Shown: piece after piece, positions 5,074 to 6,697 of the stretch | Layout of the letters: the number at the start of each line of letters is the position of its first letter | Numbering within the stretch: the first letter of the stretch is position 1 | Source of the DNA: Gammaproteobacteria bacterium | GTDB taxonomy: Bacteria > Pseudomonadota > Gammaproteobacteria > Chromatiales > Chromatiaceae | NCBI GenBank assembly: GCA_015767355.1 | Contig: JADWMH010000117.1 | Coordinates: 1-6,697 of the forward strand | DNA length: 6,697 nt | Direction: 5' to 3' | Notes under the pieces: model-generated | Database searches by the model: none | Seen by the model: the letters and a program-made list of their open reading frames with translations, nothing else | Told to the model about the DNA's origin: nothing | Translations under genes and position numbers: made by a program

Positions 5074-5960
5074 CGAACAATCGTTGTGGTTATGCGGCGA
5101 TAGTCGGTCGTCCCAATGTCGGAAAATCGACACTCCTTAACCAGATGGTCGGGCAAAAAATAGCCATCACTTCACACAAGCCGCAGACGACGCGTCACGC
5201 TATTCTGGGTATCAGGACACTCGATCAGGGTCAAATTATCTTTGTTGATACGCCGGGGATCCATCGTCGTGGAACAAAGGGACTCAACAGGGTGCTCAAT
5301 CAGACTGCGGAGCGTATGCTGCATGATGTCGATGTGATTCTGTTTGTTGTCCAGGCTGATGTCTGGACCGAAGAGGATGAGGCGGTACTCGACAGCATTC
5401 GACGTTCCGGCAAACCGGCGATCCTGGCGGTCAACAAGATTGATCTGCTGGAACGCAAGGAGTCGTTGCTTGCCTATCTCTCCAGATTCGATACTGCTGA
5501 CTTCGTTGAGATGATCCCTGTTTCCGCACTTAAGCAGGACAATATCGATATCGTCGAGAACAGGGTGCTTGCTCATCTGCCGCAAGGTGATAACTTCTTT
5601 CCCGAAGATCAGGTCACAGATAAATCAGAGCGCTTCATGGCGGCGGAACTGCTGCGCGAACAACTGACACGCCGCTATGCTAAAGAGATTCCCTATGCGC
5701 TGACGGTCGAGATAGAGCGCTTTGAGAGTGTCGAAGAGCGCTATAGAATAGCTGCTGTGATCTGGGTGGAACGGGAAGGTCAGAAGAGAATTATCATCGG
5801 CAAAAAGGGGTCTGCACTAAAGGAGACTGCGCGCATTGCACGAGAATCCATGGAAAACTGTTTTGCTAGAAAAGTGTGGCTGGACGTATGGATTAAAGTG
5901 AAAAAGAGCTGGTCATCGGATGAAGCAGCGCTCTCCTCGCTCGGATATCTCGATCCCTGA
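5070..5960 (+). CDS. era: GTPase Era, 30S subunit assembly factor
   Basis: Binds the 3' end of 16S rRNA and helps the 30S subunit mature, working close to RNase III function. The protein has 296 residues (E. coli 301). The N-terminal G domain has G1 GRPNVGKST (13-21), switch I with SHKPQTTRH (35-43), G3 DTPG (60-63), G4 NKID (122-125) and G5 VSA (151-153). The C-terminal KH domain contains the RNA-binding loop IIIGKKGSALKE with GKKG at 244-247 and ends with the typical LGYLDP. The ATG at 5070 overlaps the rnc stop by 4 bp and has a good ribosome binding site, and the first motif then sits at the usual distance from the N terminus. The stop overlaps the recO start by one base (TGATG). All motifs are intact. 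Confidence 0.97.
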   Translation: MTNNRCGYAAIVGRPNVGKSTLLNQMVGQKIAITSHKPQTTRHAILGIRTLDQGQIIFVDTPGIHRRGTKGLNRVLNQTAERMLHDVDVILFVVQADVWTEEDEAVLDSIRRSGKPAILAVNKIDLLERKESLLAYLSRFDTADFVEMIPVSALKQDNIDIVENRVLAHLPQGDNFFPEDQVTDKSERFMAAELLREQLTRRYAKEIPYALTVEIERFESVEERYRIAAVIWVEREGQKRIIIGKKGSALKETARIARESMENCFARKVWLDVWIKVKKSWSSDEAALSSLGYLDP

Positions 5961-6628
5961 TGCGAGCGGCGTTTTTACTGCATCGCCGTCCCTATCGTGA
6001 TACCAGCCTGTTGCTGGAGTGCCTGGTCGCTGGAGAGGGACGCATGCCGCTCATTGCAAGGGGGGCTGCCAAAGGGAGACTCAAAGGGACGCTGCAGCCA
6101 TTCCAACCCTTGACACTGAGGTGGAGAGGCAGGGGCGAAGTGATGACTTTGACGCATGCCGAAGCGGTGGAAAAGCCGCTCGATCTGAAAAAAAAACTGC
6201 TCTATTGCGGTTTTTATCTGAATGAACTCCTGATGCGCCTGTTGCCGCGCGGTGATGCCTGCGATAACCTTATGCAGGTTTACTGGAAGACGCTGCTGCA
6301 TCTGCAATATAGCGAATACCCGGATTGGGAACTGCGCCGCTTTGAGCTGCAGCTATTGCAGGAGACCGGTTATGGTGTGGTTCTTGATAGCACCTGTGAA
6401 GGCGAGCCGGTCAGCAGTAATACAACCTACTCTTATAATATCGGCCAGGGAGTGACACGGGACTGTAGTGCGGCAGATGCGTTGATACATGGTGAAACAC
6501 TGCTTGCATTGCACCAGGGAGAGTGGCGGAATGCCAGAGAGAGACATGAAGCAAAACTGCTGATGCGACGCCTGATCGACCACTCTCTGGACTACAAGCC
6601 TCTCAAGAGCCGGGAGTTGTTCCGCTAG
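5960..6628 (+). CDS. recO: DNA repair protein RecO
   Basis: Recombination mediator of the RecFOR pathway: with RecR it helps RecA replace SSB on single-stranded DNA at gaps, and it can anneal strands. The protein has 222 residues, about 20 fewer than in E. coli. The N-terminal OB fold covers about 1-78 (AAFLLHRRPYRDTSLLLE, then the glycine- and arginine-rich ARGAAKGRLKG). The helical C-terminal part includes YLNELLMRLLPRGD and ends in the family tail YKPLKSRELFR. No four-cysteine zinc site is visible, as in E. coli RecO. The shortening seems to lie in the variable region before the last helices. The ATG shares one base with the era stop and lacks a Shine-Dalgarno, so it relies on coupling to era. 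It is the last gene in the window; pdxJ, often next in this group, is not reached. Confidence 0.93.
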   Translation: MRAAFLLHRRPYRDTSLLLECLVAGEGRMPLIARGAAKGRLKGTLQPFQPLTLRWRGRGEVMTLTHAEAVEKPLDLKKKLLYCGFYLNELLMRLLPRGDACDNLMQVYWKTLLHLQYSEYPDWELRRFELQLLQETGYGVVLDSTCEGEPVSSNTTYSYNIGQGVTRDCSAADALIHGETLLALHQGEWRNARERHEAKLLMRRLIDHSLDYKPLKSRELFR

Positions 6629-6674
6629 TACATGAATGCATAAATAGCTATCATCTGAAGGTTCCGAAAAACCC

Positions 6675-6697
6675 CGTCATTCCGGCATGCTTTTAGC
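6675..6697. repeat. Left half of a palindromic repeat cut by the window edge
   Basis: The bases from CGTCATTCCGGC through ATGCTTTTAGC look like the first arm, loop and opening of the second arm of a hairpin: GC at 6685-6686 can pair with GC at 6696-6697 across a loop at 6687-6695. I recall a common bacterial intergenic palindrome with this wording, whose second arm reads GCCGGAAT. The window stops after two bases of that arm, so this is a partial call. It lies 46 bp after recO and may mark the end of the operon. Confidence 0.5.

Overview
The window is a conserved housekeeping block from a gammaproteobacterium of roughly 50% GC. The gene order lepA, lepB, DUF4845, rnc, era, recO, all on the plus strand, is typical of Gammaproteobacteria. 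The small DUF4845 gene between lepB and rnc is itself a marker of that group. Genus cannot be set from the window. The dense short intergenic repeats resemble those I remember from large-genome environmental gammaproteobacteria, such as sulfur oxidisers and uncultured lineages, but this is only a hint.

Layout. Bases 1-65 hold a small imperfect palindrome. Bases 66-893 (minus) encode a class I SAM-dependent methyltransferase of unknown substrate. Bases 894-1314 form a 421-bp divergent gap with no convincing gene. It holds 7-bp-unit repeats on the left, a 9-bp-unit inverted repeat in the middle and inverted 7-bp units on the right. lepA (1315-3117) follows. The 126-bp lepA-lepB gap holds a third family, built on TTTTAGG/CTTAAAA with a 15-bp tandem repeat. 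Then lepB (3244-4035), DUF4845 (about 4019-4402), rnc (4399-5073), era (5070-5960) and recO (5960-6628) run with overlaps of 17, 4, 4 and 1 bp, so they are almost surely one translationally coupled transcript. The last 69 bases start a further palindromic repeat cut by the window edge.

How the genes fit together. LepA (EF4) is a ribosome-associated GTPase. LepB is the inner-membrane signal peptidase. RNase III processes rRNA precursors and other double-stranded RNA. Era is a GTPase that helps the 16S rRNA 3' end and the 30S subunit mature. RecO loads RecA at gaps. The block therefore mainly serves ribosome maturation, translation and secretion, with one repair gene. The DUF4845 product is a small membrane protein of unknown function.

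The genes are ordinary. The unusual part is the non-coding DNA: every gap carries a short repeat, and three repeats unrelated in sequence share one design, short units (7-9 bp) in tandem facing their own inverted copies. In the lepA-lepB gap this creates two mutually exclusive 17-bp RNA hairpins inside an operon that encodes RNase III.
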